A DNA stretch of 64,000 nucleotides, from the NCBI GenBank assembly GCA_032622095.1, contig CP136061.1, positions 97,151,345 to 97,215,344 of the forward strand, given 5' to 3'. The notes beneath the pieces are model-generated. The model did no database searches, was not told the origin of the DNA, and saw nothing but the letters and a program-made list of their open reading frames with translations. A program made the translations under genes and the position numbers. Origin of the DNA: Siphonodentalium dalli. Lineage: Eukaryota > Mollusca > Scaphopoda > Gadilida > Siphonodentaliidae. This document shows positions 62,973 through 64,000 of this stretch, piece after piece (the stretch's first letter is position 1; the number at the start of each line of letters is the position of its first letter).

Positions 62973-64000
62973 CTGATAACACTACATGTATCTTATTAGC
63001 AGCCTACATGTTTCTTATTAGCAGCCTACATGTTTCTTATTAGCAGCCTACATGTCTCTTATTAACAGCCTACATGTTTCTTATTAGCAGCCTACATGTC
63101 TCTTATTAGCAGCCTACATGTCTCTTATTAACAGCCTGAGAACACTACATGTCTCTTATTAGCAGCCTACATGTCTCTTATTAGCAGCCTACATGTCTCT
63201 TATTAACAGCCTGAGAACACTACATGTTTCTTATTAGCAGCCTACATGTTTCTTATTAGCAGCCTACATGTCTCTTATTAGCAGCCTACATGTCTCTTAT
63301 TAACAGCCTGAGAACACTACATGTATCTTATTAGCAGCCTACATGTTTCTTATTAGCAGCCTACATGTTTCTTATTAGCAGCCTACATGTCTCTTATTAG
63401 CAGCCTACATGTCTCTTATTAGCAGCCTGAGAACACTACATGTTTCTTATTAGCAGCCTACATGTCTCTTATTAGCAGCCTACATGTCTCTTATTAGCAG
63501 CCTACATGTCTCTTATTAGCAGCCTACATGTTTCTTATTAGCAGCCTACATGTCTCTTATTAGCAGCCTACATGTCTCTTATTAGCAGCCTACATGTTTC
63601 TTATTAGCAGCCTACATGTCTCTTATTAGCAGCCTACATGTCTCTTATTAGCAGCCTACATGTTTCTTATTAGCAGCCTACATGTCTCTTATTAGCAGCC
63701 TACATGTCTCTTATTAGCAGCCTACATGTCTCTTATTAGCAGCCTACATGTTTCTTATTAGCAGCCTACATGTCTCTTATTAGCAGCCTACATGTCTCTT
63801 ATTAGCAGCATACATGTCTCTTATTAGCAGCATACATGTCTCTTATTAGCAGCCTACATGTCTCTTATTAGCAGCCTACATGTCTCTTATTAGCAGCCTA
63901 CATGTCTCTTATTAGCAGCCTACATGTCTCTTATTAGCAGCCTACATGTTTCTTATTAGCAGCCTACATGTCTCTTATTAGCAGCCTACATGTCTCTTAT
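62973..64000 (+). repeat. Right end of window: TCTC/TTTC 22-mers
   Basis: A CTGATAACAC 31-mer at 62973 is followed by TTTC and TCTC 22-mers, with TTAACAGC endings until about 63305. After the 31-mer near 63428 only 22-mers occur: groups of two to five TCTC monomers separated by one TTTC monomer. Two junctions near 63810 and 63832 read GCATACATG. The array continues past the window edge. Confidence 0.92.

Larger units (their letters stand above)
1..64000 (+). repeat. Satellite array of 22-bp and 31-bp monomers (whole window)
   Basis: The window is an uninterrupted tandem array. The 22-bp monomer begins CTACATGTATC and ends TTGTTAGCAGC. The 31-bp monomer carries nine extra bases, TGAGAACAC, after its first base. 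The palindrome ACATGT and the tail TTAGCAGC are the most constant parts; the TATC and TTG positions vary by region. No monomer on the opposite strand, no transposon and no unique DNA was seen. The array has no flank at either end, so its full length is unknown. Open reading frames are absent: TAG (or TAA) occurs in each monomer and both lengths shift the frame by one, so each frame closes within about three monomers. Function is not readable from sequence; a structural or heterochromatic role is an inference from the repeat class. The family was not recognised. Confidence 0.98.

Noticed and set aside
1-64000. CRISPR array (regular short direct repeats)
   Set aside because: There are no unique spacers between repeats; monomers abut directly and vary only by point changes and the nine-base cassette.
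1-64000. Protein-coding repeat gene
   Set aside because: Each monomer carries TAG or TAA on the plus strand and TAA on the minus strand, and both lengths leave remainder 1 modulo 3, so all frames close within about three monomers. The few monomers that lost TAG (for example TTTGCAGC near 52314) only lengthen a frame slightly.
1-64000. Telomeric or interstitial telomere repeat
   Set aside because: The TTAGC within the monomer is not TTAGGG or another common telomere unit, and the 22/31-bp period does not fit.
1-64000. CENP-B box
   Set aside because: The known CENP-B box needs TTCG and CGGG elements; the monomers contain neither and have almost no CpG.
1-64000. Steroid-receptor elements in the AGAACA part of 31-mers
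   Set aside because: AGAACA matches a half-site, but the partner half at the required spacing reads CATGTA, CATGTC or similar, not TGTTCT. A six-base match repeated by tandem copying is not evidence of regulation.
1-64000. p53-type sites around CATG
   Set aside because: CATG with pyrimidines on the right fits half the consensus, but the left side reads CTA or CCA rather than purines.
1-64000. Stable hairpin RNA or inverted-repeat structure
   Set aside because: The only internal palindromes are short (ACATGT, extended to TACATGTA in some monomers); all monomers are in one orientation, so no long inverted pairing exists.

Overview
The whole window is one continuous head-to-tail tandem repeat (satellite DNA). 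I see no gene, RNA gene, transposon, CRISPR array, promoter or unique sequence anywhere in it. The array runs off both ends, so it is longer than 64 kb. It is built from two monomer lengths. The short monomer is 22 bp: it begins CTACATGTATC and ends TTGTTAGCAGC. The long monomer is 31 bp: the same sequence with 9 extra bases, TGAGAACAC, after the first base. All monomers I followed point the same way, and almost all spacings I measured are sums of 22 and 31. The one clear exception is a 16-bp truncated monomer at 50315-50330. I estimate about 2,600-2,700 monomers. The sequence is about 40% GC and almost free of CpG. An array of this size and layered organisation points to a eukaryotic genome, in a heterochromatic, pericentromeric, centromeric or subtelomeric block, probably resolved by long reads. 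I cannot name the species from the sequence.

Layout by monomer subtype. (1) 1 to about 7.1 kb: ordinary 22-mers mixed with 31-mers mostly reading CACCACATG; TGTGTC variants and a GCACAC junction variant occur only here. (2) About 7.1-12.6 kb: a CTGCATG ('G') subtype dominates, with long uniform runs, and there is a run of nineteen 31-mers at 10636-11224. (3) 12621-31882: three copies of a 6,024-bp higher-order repeat (HOR), the middle one 691 bp shorter, followed by an 1,881-bp partial copy. (4) 31883 to about 33.1 kb: a 661-bp tandem duplication. (5) About 33.1-43 kb: TTGTTAG gives way to TTATTAG and TATC begins to change to TCTC; a 1,273-bp duplication lies here. (6) About 43-49.5 kb: TCTCTTATTAG dominates, with 489/956-bp HORs and a small GCGACCTGATAACAC patch. 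(7) About 49.5-59.8 kb: TTTC forms appear, with 53-bp dimers (31+22), a HOR of about 600 bp and a 172-bp HOR. (8) About 59.8 kb to the end: TTAAC forms appear, with a 1,229-bp HOR made partly of 207-bp subunits, and a 670-bp duplication.

The layers (monomers, then blocks of 53-256 bp, then blocks of 0.5-1.3 kb, then 6 kb) are what repeated unequal crossing-over or gene conversion would leave. Subtype changes along the array look like successive local expansions. Both monomer lengths leave remainder 1 on division by 3 and each carries TAG or TAA, so every frame on both strands is closed every few monomers. The array therefore cannot encode a protein of useful length.
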